DNA from: Gammaproteobacteria bacterium
GTDB lineage: Bacteria; Pseudomonadota; Gammaproteobacteria; Steroidobacterales; Steroidobacteraceae
Assembly: GCA_017577615.1 (NCBI GenBank)
Contig: PKRE01000002.1
Coordinates: forward strand, 496,001 to 560,000
DNA length: 64,000 nucleotides
Reading direction: 5' to 3'
A program made the translations under genes and the position numbers. Of this stretch, positions 7,339-16,374 are shown one piece after another. Positions within the stretch are counted from its first letter, which is position 1; each line of letters begins with the position of its first letter. The notes beneath the pieces were generated by a model that was given only the letters and a program-made list of their open reading frames with translations, ran no database searches and was not told where the DNA came from.

Positions 7339-8505
7339 ATGCACCGTGTCTTGATCCTCGGCGCAGGAAAGATCGGAACGCTCATCTCCGCACTGCTCGC
7401 TGACTCCGGTTCCTATGAAGTGCATCTTGGAGATATCAACAGTGATGTGGTCAACGCCGTGATCGAAGCGCACGGCCTGCCATCGCTGCACCCACATCAG
7501 CTCGATGCCTTGGACCCCAAGAGCCTCGACAGCCAGCTCGCGCGACATCCGGTCGATGCAGTCATATCCAGCCTGCCCTTCCACTGCAACGTCGGTGTAG
7601 CCGAAGCGGCACGTCGCGCCGGCATTCATTATTTCGATCTCACCGAAGACGTGGCGGTCACGCGCGCAGTGCGTCGCATCGCAGAGGGTGCCCGGGCGGC
7701 GTTCGTCCCTCAATGCGGGCTTGCGCCCGGCTTCGTCTCGATCGCCGCAAACGAGCTCATCGGCCATTTCGACGAGCTGCGCACGGTCAAGCTGCGCGTC
7801 GGCGCCCTCCCGCAGCATCCGAACAACGTGCTGAAGTACTCGCTCACCTGGTCCACCGAGGGATTGATCAACGAGTACGGCAATCCCTGCGAGGCGATCG
7901 TCGCCGGTCGACGTGTGGAAGTGGCGCCGCTCGAAGGGCTCGAGGAGATCGAGATCGACGGCAAGCTGTACGAAGCGTTCAACACCTCCGGCGGTTTGGG
8001 CTCGTTGGCCGAGACGCACGGCGCACGCGTCGAGAGCATGGACTACAAGACCATGCGCTACCCTGGTCACTGCGCGCAGATGCGGCTCCTCATGAACGAC
8101 CTGAAGCTCAATGAGGACCGCGCAACGCTCAAGCGGATTCTCGAGAACGCCGTGCCGCAAACGCTGCAGGATGTCGTCATCATCTACGTTGCCGTCACGG
8201 GCCTGCAGGATGGCCAGCTGCGTGAAGAAAACTACGTGAACAAGGTGTATCCGCAAAACATCGGCGGCCGTCTCTGGTCGGCCATTCAAGTGACGACCGC
8301 TGCGGGCATCAGCGCTGTGGTCGATCTCGTCTTGAGCAATCCAGGCCGCTATCACGGTTTCGCCCGCCAGGAGGATTTCTCGCTCATGGACGTGCTGCAG
8401 AACCGCTTCGGCCGCCATTACGCGGCCAACGTCGGCAAGGAGGTGTCGGCGCACATGGTCGTCACCGGCTCGGTCGGGCATCAACGACTCGTTCGGAGGA
8501 AATGA
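7339..8505 (+). CDS. Saccharopine dehydrogenase-family protein (LYS9 / lysine 6-dehydrogenase type)
   Basis: 388 residues. The N-terminal Rossmann motif is VLILGAGKIG (residues 4-13). Further family segments are VDAVISSLPFHCNVGVAEAA, GIHYFDLTED, PQCGLAPGFVSIAA, STEGLINEYGNPC, NTSGGLGSLAETH and YKTMRYPGH. These belong to the C-terminal-type saccharopine dehydrogenase (NADP+, L-glutamate-forming) fold, which yields aminoadipate semialdehyde; close relatives are lysine 6-dehydrogenases giving the same semialdehyde directly from lysine. A Shine-Dalgarno (GGAGGA) lies before the ATG. The gene abuts an ALDH7 that oxidises exactly this semialdehyde, so a lysine-catabolic pair is well supported. No separate lysine-ketoglutarate reductase is present in the window. 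Confidence 0.88.
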   Translation: MHRVLILGAGKIGTLISALLADSGSYEVHLGDINSDVVNAVIEAHGLPSLHPHQLDALDPKSLDSQLARHPVDAVISSLPFHCNVGVAEAARRAGIHYFDLTEDVAVTRAVRRIAEGARAAFVPQCGLAPGFVSIAANELIGHFDELRTVKLRVGALPQHPNNVLKYSLTWSTEGLINEYGNPCEAIVAGRRVEVAPLEGLEEIEIDGKLYEAFNTSGGLGSLAETHGARVESMDYKTMRYPGHCAQMRLLMNDLKLNEDRATLKRILENAVPQTLQDVVIIYVAVTGLQDGQLREENYVNKVYPQNIGGRLWSAIQVTTAAGISAVVDLVLSNPGRYHGFARQEDFSLMDVLQNRFGRHYAANVGKEVSAHMVVTGSVGHQRLVRRK

Positions 8506-8507
8506 CG

Positions 8508-10025
8508 ATGCGCGAGGTACTCGCAGCGCTCGAGCTGGATGAGCTCAATGCGGGCGTCTGGTCGGCGCACGACAGCTGGACCAGCAGCTCGCAAGCTCGC
8601 ATCCTCGAGTCCATCAATCCCGCCACCGGCGACACCCTCGCGAAGGTGCGTGCGTGCACGCCAGAAGACTACGAGCGGCTCGTCGACGCTGCTCGCGAGA
8701 CCTTCGCGCAATGGCGCATGGTGCCAGCGCCGAAACGCGGCGAAGCAGTGCGGCTCATCGGCAACGAGCTGCGAGCGCGCAAGGACGCGCTCGGTACGCT
8801 CGTGACGCTCGAGACGGGCAAGATCAAGGCGGAAGGCGACGGTGAAGTGCAAGAGATGATCGATATCGCCGATTTCGCAGTCGGCCAGTCGCGCATGCTC
8901 TACGGGAACACCATGCACTCGGAACGGCCGCGACACCGCATGTACGAGCAATGGCATCCCCTCGGCGTCGTCGGCATCATCACTGCGTTCAACTTCCCGG
9001 TCGCAGTCTGGTCCTGGAATGCCTTTCTCGCGGCGATCTGCGGCAATGTTTGCATCTGGAAACCCTCACCGAAAACCCCCCTTTGCGCGATCGCAGTACA
9101 GCGGATCGTGAACGGCGTCCTCGAGCGTCACGGCTTCCCTGGAATCTTTCAGCTCTTTATCACCGACGAGAACGAGCTCGCAGAACGATTCGTCGCCGAT
9201 CGACGCGTCGACCTCGTGTCCTTCACCGGCTCCACACGTGTCGGCCGCCGCGTCGCCCAGAAAGTCGCAGCGCGTCTCGGCAGGAGCTTGCTCGAGCTTG
9301 GCGGCAACAACGCCGTCATCGTGGACGAGTTCGCCGATCTCGATCTGGCCGTGCCAGCCATCGTATTCGGTGCCGTCGGTACCGCCGGCCAACGCTGCAC
9401 GAGCACGCGCCGCGTGTTCGTGCACCGCTCGCGCGCTGCCGAGCTCCAAGCGCGGCTGTTGCATGCATATGCTCAGGTGAAAATTGGCGACCCGCTCGCG
9501 CCCGGGACGCTGATGGGACCGCTCATCGATGCCCAAGCAGTAGACCGTTACCTTGCTGCTGTCGAGACTGCCATCCAGGCGGGCGGTGTGCTTCTTTGCG
9601 GCGGCAAGACACGCCCACCGGGCTTGTACGTTGAGCCGACCATCATTCGGGCGCGCAACGAGTGGCCGATCGTGCAAACCGAGACGTTCGCTCCGATTCT
9701 GTATCTGATCGAGGTCGATTCGTTGGAAGAAGCGATCGAGCAACAGAACGCCTCGCGCTACGGCCTCTCTTCCGCGATCTTCACCGATCGCTTACAACAT
9801 GCAGAGCAGTTTCTGTCGACGATAGGCAGCGATTGCGGCATCGCCAACGTCAACATCGGCACCTCCGGAGCGGAGATCGGCGGCGCATTCGGCGGGGAGA
9901 AAGACACCGGCGGCGGACGCGAAGCTGGATCCGACAGCTGGAAAGCCTACATGCGACGACAGACAACCACGATCAACTGGAGTCGCGAGCTCCCGCTGGC
10001 ACAGGGCATCGTGTTCAGGCTGTAG
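8508..10025 (+). CDS. ALDH7-family aminoadipate-semialdehyde / piperideine-6-carboxylate dehydrogenase
   Basis: 505 residues closely resembling human ALDH7A1 (antiquitin) and Pseudomonas AmaB. Key segments: ITAFNFPVAVWSWN, WKPSPKTPL, FTGSTRVGR, LELGGNNAVIVDE (catalytic glutamate), VGTAGQRCTSTRR (catalytic cysteine), QTETFAPILYL, GGAFGGEKDTGGGREAGSD, and the C-terminus LPLAQGIVF. It oxidises 2-aminoadipate-6-semialdehyde to aminoadipate with NAD+. GGAGGA at 8495-8500 is 7 bases from the ATG at 8508 but only one base from the ATG at 8502, so 8508 is chosen. Antiquitin ends in ...GIKFQ; here the end is ...GIVF-Arg-Leu-stop, with the last codons supplied by the intergenic repeat. Confidence 0.93.
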   Translation: MREVLAALELDELNAGVWSAHDSWTSSSQARILESINPATGDTLAKVRACTPEDYERLVDAARETFAQWRMVPAPKRGEAVRLIGNELRARKDALGTLVTLETGKIKAEGDGEVQEMIDIADFAVGQSRMLYGNTMHSERPRHRMYEQWHPLGVVGIITAFNFPVAVWSWNAFLAAICGNVCIWKPSPKTPLCAIAVQRIVNGVLERHGFPGIFQLFITDENELAERFVADRRVDLVSFTGSTRVGRRVAQKVAARLGRSLLELGGNNAVIVDEFADLDLAVPAIVFGAVGTAGQRCTSTRRVFVHRSRAAELQARLLHAYAQVKIGDPLAPGTLMGPLIDAQAVDRYLAAVETAIQAGGVLLCGGKTRPPGLYVEPTIIRARNEWPIVQTETFAPILYLIEVDSLEEAIEQQNASRYGLSSAIFTDRLQHAEQFLSTIGSDCGIANVNIGTSGAEIGGAFGGEKDTGGGREAGSDSWKAYMRRQTTTINWSRELPLAQGIVFRL

Positions 10026-10073
10026 GCTGTAAGCTGTAGAAGGTAAGCTGTGCTCGCCACCTACAGCCTATAG
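10017..10073. repeat. 7-bp-periodic inverted repeat (AGGCTGT type) between converging genes
   Basis: Left arm AGGCTGT-AGGCTGT-AAGCTGT, right arm ACCTACA-GCCTATA. The left arm encodes the Arg-Leu-stop end of the ALDH7 gene; the right arm encodes the Arg-Leu-stop end of hrpA on the other strand. The two stop codons are 36 bases apart. Confidence 0.75.
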
Positions 10074-13000
10074 CTCTCCTGCTTCGCCCTTTCCACCTGC
10101 TCGGCGACACGTTTCTCTGAGACTGGCACGGCTGTGCCGAGCTCTTGCGCAAAGACCGATACGCGCAACTCTTCGATCATCCATTGCAGGCGATCCAGCT
10201 CCGGATGTGGCATCGCTCGGTCAACCGCCGCCGCGAGTTCCGCATAGGCACGGACCCAAGGTGCCACGCGTGCCGAGAGCTCCGCATCGCGTCTTATGTT
10301 GCCAGGTACTTTGTCCAGGCGTCGGGCAACCGCACGGAAGTATCGTGGCAGGTGCGGCCACAAGAGCGGCGAGACGCCAGTGGGAAAATCTTCGGGCACA
10401 AGCGAACGCAGATGCGCGTCGACATGGTAGCGCACTGCGCTGAAAGCCTCTCCCTGCAAGCTCGCAAGCTTTTGGCGCGCGGCGCGATGCTCCTCGAGCG
10501 ACTTGAGCGTATGCGCTAGCACACGGTCGACAACATCGCCAAAGCGACCGCGACGATCGTTGAGCAGGCGCGCGAATGCTTCGGCATTGCGGGGCAGCGC
10601 CACGCCGCCCCCCAAGAATGCTTCCTCGAAGCACTTCAACGCCAGGCCATCCGCCAGCGGGCGCGCGAGATCGATGCCCCGGCTCAACAGAATGAGCTCG
10701 CGGTGCTCTGCGAAGCGTTTGCGCGCATACTTGAATTGATCGGGCAACGCTAGCACGAGCAGACGCAACACACCTGTCCGCAGCATGAGCTCGGCTTCGG
10801 CGTGCGTGCGTGCCTCGAACCGCTCGACGCCGTCACCACGATCTCGCAAGGTCGGGTACACCGTGAAGCGCAACCCACCCCGCTCGACCTGCCGTTCCAC
10901 CTCCAGCGAGCCGAAGTCCCACGCTCGATGCAACGATGCGCTCGCTGCCGTCACTGTTGCCTTGCGCTCGCGCGCCCGCACGGCGCGTCGCACGGCCAGC
11001 AGATCTCTACCTTGGGCCACGGTCTTACCGTCAGCGTCGACGACGCGCAGATTGAACTTGAGATGATCAGGCAGCGATATGGCTGCGAGCTCCTCTTCAC
11101 TCATCTGCACGCCGCTGTTGCGCGCGATCCATTCGGCGAGCGCTGCGTGCACACTCTTGCTTTGGTCGAGCTCTCGTAGCGCTTTGGCCGCCGCTTCCGG
11201 CACCGGCACGAAGCTCTTGCGCAGGCTCTTCGGCAAGCCCCGCAGCAGCTCCGTCAACAGCTCGAACCGCCAACCTGGAATCAGCCACGACAACCGACTT
11301 GGATCGAGCTCATTGAGGATCGGTAGTGGCACGACGATGGTGATGCCATCGTCGGGCGTGCCTGGCTCGAAACGATACTCGAGCGGCAGTGCATTGCCCG
11401 CGACTTCCAATGTGTCGGGATGAGACTCTGAGGTGACCTCCGGCACCTCGCGACGCATCCAGTCTGCTGGCGTGACGAACAGCTTTTTCGCCTCTCGGCC
11501 GTCGGCTCCGTCGCGTGCCGACGCGCGAGAGGACGCTGCATGCCGTTCGCTCTCCTTGAGCCACTTCTCGAGTGCCGCGATCGAATGCACGTGGGCCGGC
11601 AGGCGCTCGAGATAGAAGTCGACCATGTGTTGCTCGTCGACCAGGATGTCGCGGCGTCGGATCTTCGCCTCGAGATACTCCACCTCACGCTGCACGCGGC
11701 GGTTGTGCTCGAGAAAGCTCGCTCGCAAGCGAGTCCGCCCCTCGACCAACGCCTCGCGCACGAAGATCTCTCGCGCTGCTTCCGGTGCCACCTTGGCGTA
11801 GTTGACGCGACGGCGAGCTGACAACGTCAGCCCATACAACGAGGTCGACTCGAACGCGGCGACGAAACCGCGCGACTCCACCCAGTGCGGCTCTACGTAC
11901 TCCCGCTTGAGCAGATGCGCTCCGGCTGCCTCGATCCATTGCGGCTCGACCGCAGCCACCATGCGCGCGTACAGACGCGTCGTCTCCATCAAGCTCGCCG
12001 CAACGACCCATTTGGGGGGCGTGTGCGCAAGCGGCGTACCGGGTGCGATCACGAAGCGCGTGCCCCGGGCTCCGACGTATTCGCGCCGCTCGTCGAGCGC
12101 ACCGATGTTGCCGAGGAAACCAGTCAGAATCGCCTGGTGCAGCTCGGCGTACGTGGCAGGCACGGTATTCCTGCGAAGCTTGAGCTCGCGTGCGATCTCC
12201 TCGAGCTGTCGGTGGAGCTCCTGCCACTCGCGCATGCGCATGAACGACAGGAAATGCTCACGACACCACTTGCGCAGCTGATTGCCGCTCAGTGCAGCGC
12301 TTTGCTCGGCGAATGCATTCCAAAGGTTGAGCACCGCAACGAAATCGGAACGTGGATCGGCGAATCTCGCGTGCCGTTCGTCGGCTTGCTGTTGCGCATC
12401 GCTCGGTCGCTCGCGCGGATCCTGCACGCTCAAGAACGAAGCGACCACCAGCATCTCGCTCAGGCAACCGTGATGACTGGCGGCGTGCAGCATGCGTGCG
12501 AGCCGCGGATCGATCGGCAACATGGCAAGCTGACGCCCGAGCGCTGTGACCGAGCGGTTGGCATCGACTGCCTTCAGCTCCTGCAGCAGGCGATAACCAT
12601 CGTTGATGAGGCGCGTGTCAGGCGGGTCGATGAAGGGAAAGCTCGCAGGATCACCGAGCTCGAGCGCCGCCATTTGCAGGATGACGCTGGCAAGATTGGT
12701 GCGCAGCACTTCCGGCGGCGTGAACGCGGGCCGTGCCAAGAAGTCCTCTTCGGCATAGAGCCTTATACAAATACCGTCGCGTTCGCGCCCGGCGCGGCCC
12801 TTGCGTTGATCGGCGCTCGCTTGCGAGATCTTCTCGATCGGCAAACGCTGCACCTTGCCGCGCACGCTGTAGCGACTGATACGGGCGAGGCCCGAGTCAA
12901 TGACGTGGCGGATGCCGGGCACGGTGAGCGAGGTCTCGGCGACGTTCGTCGCGAGCACGATCCGTCGTGCTTGGTGCTTCTCGAAGATGCGCTCCTGATC

Positions 13001-14005
13001 GCGGGTCGACAGTCGCGCATAGAGCGGCAGCACTTCCGTGTTCATGAGCTTGGCCTTGCTCAGTGCCTCGGCTGCATCGCGGATCTGCTTCTCGCCGGGC
13101 AGGAATACGAGCACATCGTCGCGCGCGACCTGATCCAGCTCCTGCACGGCCGCCACGATGCCTTCGGGTAACGTGAGCTCCTTGTCGTCCTCCTCACCCG
13201 CTAGTGGACGGTAGCGCACCTCGACCGGATAGCTGCGACCCGAGACCTCGATGATGGGCGCACCTCCGAAGAAATCCGCGAAACGCCGCGGATCGATCGT
13301 GGCCGAGGTGATGATCACGCGCAGATCGGGTCGTTGCGGGAGAATGCGCTTGAGGACGCCGAGCAAGAAATCGATGTTGAGGCTGCGCTCGTGCGCCTCG
13401 TCGATGATGATCGTGTCGTAGCGGCGAAAGTATCGATCGTGCTCCAGCTCGCGCAGGAGAATGCCGTCGGTCATGAGCTTGACGCGCGTCTGCGGCCCGA
13501 TGCGCTCGTTGAAGCGAACCTGATAACCAACGGCCGCTCCGACGGTGGTGCCGAGCTCGACAGCCAGCCGATGCGCAATCGCCCGCGCCGCAATGCGCCG
13601 CGGCTGCGTATGGCCGATGAGCCCGAACGCTCCGCGGCCTGCTGCCAGACAGATCTTGGGCAGTTGGGTCGTCTTGCCTGATCCCGTCGCACCGCATACG
13701 ACGATCACGGGATGCTTGGCGATCGCGGCGATGATCTCCTCGCGATGCGCCGTGATCGGCAATGCAGGGTCGAAGTCGAGCTTGAGGGGTTGGGCGCGCA
13801 AGCGTTCGACGTGTGCGCTCGAGCGCTCGATGGCTTCGCTCACCGCCGCGACGGCTTTATGGAACTGCTCATCGATGGTCCTGCGCGCGAACAGCCGATC
13901 GAGCTCGCGTGCAAGGCGAGGTCGATCGGACAGCCGCGTGTGCTGAAGCCGCTCGCGCAACTCCAACAGCGGCGCATACGCACTTTCTGGACGAGAAGCA
14001 ATCAT
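10061..14005 (-). CDS. hrpA: ATP-dependent RNA helicase HrpA (DEAH box)
   Basis: 1314 residues, full length for HrpA. Walker A is GATGSGKT (105-112), Walker B/DEAH is IIIDEAHERSLN (199-210), motif III is ITSATID, and the later helicase motifs include LVFLPGEKQIRD and QRKGRAGRERDGICIRLY. After the two RecA domains come the winged-helix/ratchet/OB modules and the long C-terminal DUF3418 region typical of proteobacterial HrpA. Enterobacterial HrpA unwinds mRNA structure and rescues stalled ribosomes. The ATG at 14005 begins a typical N-terminal helical extension. The C-terminus reads SYRL-stop; the last codons come from the intergenic repeat. Confidence 0.97.
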   Translation of the reverse strand: MIASRPESAYAPLLELRERLQHTRLSDRPRLARELDRLFARRTIDEQFHKAVAAVSEAIERSSAHVERLRAQPLKLDFDPALPITAHREEIIAAIAKHPVIVVCGATGSGKTTQLPKICLAAGRGAFGLIGHTQPRRIAARAIAHRLAVELGTTVGAAVGYQVRFNERIGPQTRVKLMTDGILLRELEHDRYFRRYDTIIIDEAHERSLNIDFLLGVLKRILPQRPDLRVIITSATIDPRRFADFFGGAPIIEVSGRSYPVEVRYRPLAGEEDDKELTLPEGIVAAVQELDQVARDDVLVFLPGEKQIRDAAEALSKAKLMNTEVLPLYARLSTRDQERIFEKHQARRIVLATNVAETSLTVPGIRHVIDSGLARISRYSVRGKVQRLPIEKISQASADQRKGRAGRERDGICIRLYAEEDFLARPAFTPPEVLRTNLASVILQMAALELGDPASFPFIDPPDTRLINDGYRLLQELKAVDANRSVTALGRQLAMLPIDPRLARMLHAASHHGCLSEMLVVASFLSVQDPRERPSDAQQQADERHARFADPRSDFVAVLNLWNAFAEQSAALSGNQLRKWCREHFLSFMRMREWQELHRQLEEIARELKLRRNTVPATYAELHQAILTGFLGNIGALDERREYVGARGTRFVIAPGTPLAHTPPKWVVAASLMETTRLYARMVAAVEPQWIEAAGAHLLKREYVEPHWVESRGFVAAFESTSLYGLTLSARRRVNYAKVAPEAAREIFVREALVEGRTRLRASFLEHNRRVQREVEYLEAKIRRRDILVDEQHMVDFYLERLPAHVHSIAALEKWLKESERHAASSRASARDGADGREAKKLFVTPADWMRREVPEVTSESHPDTLEVAGNALPLEYRFEPGTPDDGITIVVPLPILNELDPSRLSWLIPGWRFELLTELLRGLPKSLRKSFVPVPEAAAKALRELDQSKSVHAALAEWIARNSGVQMSEEELAAISLPDHLKFNLRVVDADGKTVAQGRDLLAVRRAVRARERKATVTAASASLHRAWDFGSLEVERQVERGGLRFTVYPTLRDRGDGVERFEARTHAEAELMLRTGVLRLLVLALPDQFKYARKRFAEHRELILLSRGIDLARPLADGLALKCFEEAFLGGGVALPRNAEAFARLLNDRRGRFGDVVDRVLAHTLKSLEEHRAARQKLASLQGEAFSAVRYHVDAHLRSLVPEDFPTGVSPLLWPHLPRYFRAVARRLDKVPGNIRRDAELSARVAPWVRAYAELAAAVDRAMPHPELDRLQWMIEELRVSVFAQELGTAVPVSEKRVAEQVERAKQESYRL

Positions 14006-14009
14006 TGTT

Positions 14010-14084
14010 GAGCTGTAGGCTGTAGGCTGTAGGCGGCAGGCTTAGAGAGTCACTCCACCTACAGCCTACAGTCTACCGCCTAAG
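14010..14084. repeat. 7-bp-periodic inverted repeat (AGGCTGT type) between phoQ and hrpA
   Basis: Left arm GAGCTGT-AGGCTGT-AGGCTGT-AGGCGGC, right arm CCACCTA-CAGCCTA-CAGTCTA-CCGCC. The right arm encodes the last residues (Gly-Gly-Arg-Leu-stop) of the sensor kinase on the minus strand. Here the repeat lies between two genes of the same direction and may attenuate read-through into hrpA. Confidence 0.75.
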
Positions 14085-15553
14085 ACGACCTCGACCCGGG
14101 CACCGCCCAAGGGCGAATCGAGAATAGTGATCGAACCGCTGTGCGCAGCCACGAGCTCGCGGACGACCGACAATCCAATGCCTTGACCGCTCACCCGCTC
14201 ATCGAGTCGGGTACCGCGCGCGAGCACGTGCAGGCGCTGCTCTACCGGAATGCCGGGTCCATCGTCATCGACCGTGAGCTTCAAGCCATCGCGCCGCAGG
14301 TGCGGCGCGCTCACGCGTTGCGCGCGAACGCGGATCTTCCTGCGAGCCCACTTGAACGCGTTGTCGAGCAAGTTGCCGGCGATCTCGGTGAAATCCTCGC
14401 GATCGCCGTAGAAGACACAGCCTTCGTCCACGGCGAGCTCGCATTCGATGGCGCGCTCCGCATAAACCTTCATGAGCGCTGCCCGCAGCGATTGCAAGCT
14501 CTCGCGAACGTCGATCGGCGCCGTGCCAAGCCCCGTCGCGCCTGATACCGCCGCACGTTTCAATTGATACTTGACCAGCTCGTCCATGCGACTGACCTGC
14601 TCGTCCAGTTGGCACGCGAGCGGCAGCTCGCGCACTTGCGGGCTCGCTAGCAGGCTGCGCATGACGGCAAGCGGTGTCTTGAGACTATGCGCCAAATTGC
14701 CAAGCGTGTTGCGGTACCGGGCCAGCCGCTCGCGCTCGCTGCGTAGAAGCGCGTTGAGATTCGCCGTGATGCCGAGCAGCTCGCGTGGATAGCCAGTGCC
14801 AAGCTCGCTCAGCTCACCTCTTTCTATCGCGTTGATCTCGCGCTCGACACGACGCAACGGCGCAAGCACGCCACGCAGCAGCAGCGCGAACGAGCCGAGC
14901 AGAAGCAACATCAAAAAACCGAACCAGCCGAGCAGCCGCCCACGGAACGTCGCCAGCGCTCGGTGATATGGCTCGAGATCCTCAGCGACACTGAACACGA
15001 ACGTACGTGTCACGCCGTCCTCGAACTGCCAATCGATCGCACGGCTCAACGCACGCACGGGCGCGCCATCTGCACGCTTGAGCTCGACGTAGACGCGCTC
15101 GCCCGAGCGTAAGTTCGTACGAAACTCGAGCCCCGTGCCGGCGAGTGAGTTCGAGCGCCAGCTCGGATAGCCATCGCTGCGAAGAATCTCCCCGTACAAC
15201 CCTGACCCGGGATTCATCAGACGCTCGTCGATTTTCTCCGCCGCGGGCAGCAGCCACGTCTCTTCCTCTTCCTCCGAAGCCGCCAAGAGCGCAAGCAACT
15301 GCCCTTCCAGGCGATCACGCATCGTCTGTTCGCTCAAGTTGCGAAAGACGATGTCGAGCGCCGCGATCGTGATGCCGAAGAAAAGGAGCAGCAGCACGCT
15401 CGCGGACAGGAGCAAGCGCGCGCTCAGCGAGCGAGGAGCGATCCTCTTGGCGCGCGGTCGCCGATTGGAGTTGGAGACACCTTGCGCATGCTGCGCGTCG
15501 TCCTCGGGGCCGATATGCATCCTCAGCCCGGGTTTCTCGTGGTCGGCGCCCAA
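14066..15553 (-). CDS. phoQ: Sensor histidine kinase, PhoQ-like
   Basis: 495 residues. A basic cytoplasmic N-tail is followed by a membrane segment near 46-68, a periplasmic domain of about 140 residues, a second membrane segment near 207-230, and a HAMP-like linker. The H box LAHSLKTPLAV puts the phospho-accepting histidine at 289 and has the HSLKTPL form of PhoQ. The N box is GNLLDNAFKWARR, and G boxes DDDGPGI and GQGIGLSVVREL follow. The periplasmic start has an acidic run (five Glu at 94-98) recalling the acidic Mg2+/peptide-sensing patch of PhoQ. The start is probably TTG at 15553 behind GAGGGA; an ATG at 15520 is the alternative. It follows phoP by 3 bases. Confidence 0.88.
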   Translation of the reverse strand: MGADHEKPGLRMHIGPEDDAQHAQGVSNSNRRPRAKRIAPRSLSARLLLSASVLLLLFFGITIAALDIVFRNLSEQTMRDRLEGQLLALLAASEEEEETWLLPAAEKIDERLMNPGSGLYGEILRSDGYPSWRSNSLAGTGLEFRTNLRSGERVYVELKRADGAPVRALSRAIDWQFEDGVTRTFVFSVAEDLEPYHRALATFRGRLLGWFGFLMLLLLGSFALLLRGVLAPLRRVEREINAIERGELSELGTGYPRELLGITANLNALLRSERERLARYRNTLGNLAHSLKTPLAVMRSLLASPQVRELPLACQLDEQVSRMDELVKYQLKRAAVSGATGLGTAPIDVRESLQSLRAALMKVYAERAIECELAVDEGCVFYGDREDFTEIAGNLLDNAFKWARRKIRVRAQRVSAPHLRRDGLKLTVDDDGPGIPVEQRLHVLARGTRLDERVSGQGIGLSVVRELVAAHSGSITILDSPLGGARVEVVLGGRL

Positions 15554-15556
15554 CCG

Positions 15557-16252
15557 TCAGCTTCCCTCTTGCTGTCCCTCGCGCGCCAATGCGAAGCGAT
15601 ATCCTCGGCCGCGCAAGGTCTCGATCGGCTTGATCGTCTCGTGCGGATCCAGCTTACGACGCAGGCGCCCAATGAAAACCTCGATCGTATTGCTGTCGCG
15701 ATCGAAGTCTTGCGCGTACAGACGCTCGGTAAGCTCCATCTTCGAGATCACCTCGCCGGCGCGATGCATGAGATATTCGAGGATGCGGTATTCGAAGCCA
15801 GTGAGCTCGACCTTCTGTCCGTTGACCGTGACCTCTTGCGTTCGCGGGTCGAGCGCCACCGGTCCGCAGCGAAGCACCGGTTGTGCCCAGCCTCCTGAGC
15901 GCCGCAGGAGCGCTTGGACTCGCGCGAGCAGCTCCTGAAAGTGAAACGGCTTGGCGACGTAGTCGTCCGCGCCAGCCTGTAAGCCTTCGACCTTGTCCTG
16001 CCAGCGATCGCGGGCGGTCAGGATCAAGATGGGAAAAGTCTTGTGCTCCGCGCGCAGCTTCTTGATCAGCTCGAGTCCTGGAAGCTTCGGCAGCCCGAGA
16101 TCGATGATCGCGAGATCCACAGCGTACTCACGGCCGTAGTAAAGCCCCACCTCACCGTCGGCTGCGGCATCGACGATGAAGCCCGCATCCTTGAGCTGCT
16201 GAGCGAGCGATTCGCGCAGGGAAGTTTCGTCTTCGACGATGAGTATGCGCAT
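15557..16252 (-). CDS. phoP: OmpR/PhoB-family response regulator, PhoP-like
   Basis: 231 residues. The receiver domain has the acidic pair near residues 7-8 (VEDE), the phospho-acceptor Asp51 in AIIDLGLPKLPG, the conserved Thr/Ser in LTARDRW, and Lys in DDYVAKPFHFQELLARV. The C-terminal winged helix includes LTGFEYRILEYLMHR, RDSNTIEVFIGRLRRKL and TLRGRGYRF. It is expected to bind direct-repeat operators once phosphorylated by the adjacent PhoQ-like kinase. The gene is preceded by a PepSY-domain gene in the same direction and by a 16-bp perfect palindrome 41 bp before its ATG. Confidence 0.93.
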   Translation of the reverse strand: MRILIVEDETSLRESLAQQLKDAGFIVDAAADGEVGLYYGREYAVDLAIIDLGLPKLPGLELIKKLRAEHKTFPILILTARDRWQDKVEGLQAGADDYVAKPFHFQELLARVQALLRRSGGWAQPVLRCGPVALDPRTQEVTVNGQKVELTGFEYRILEYLMHRAGEVISKMELTERLYAQDFDRDSNTIEVFIGRLRRKLDPHETIKPIETLRGRGYRFALAREGQQEGS

Positions 16253-16292
16253 GTTCCAGCTAACGGTTGACGGCCTTTACCGTGAGTCGCGA

Positions 16293-16308
16293 CAGCTTGC
16301 GCAAGCTG
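16293..16308. promoter_or_regulatory. Perfect 16-bp palindrome upstream of phoP
   Basis: CAGCTTGC followed immediately by its complement GCAAGCTG. It lies in the 122-bp gap between the PepSY gene and phoP. It could be an operator or a processing hairpin; it does not match the enteric PhoP direct-repeat box. Confidence 0.35.
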
Positions 16309-16374
16309 CTCGCGTCGACCGCAAAGTCTCCTGTCTGGCGCTGACCGGATGCAGGCAAGTCTCGAGCTTTGCCC

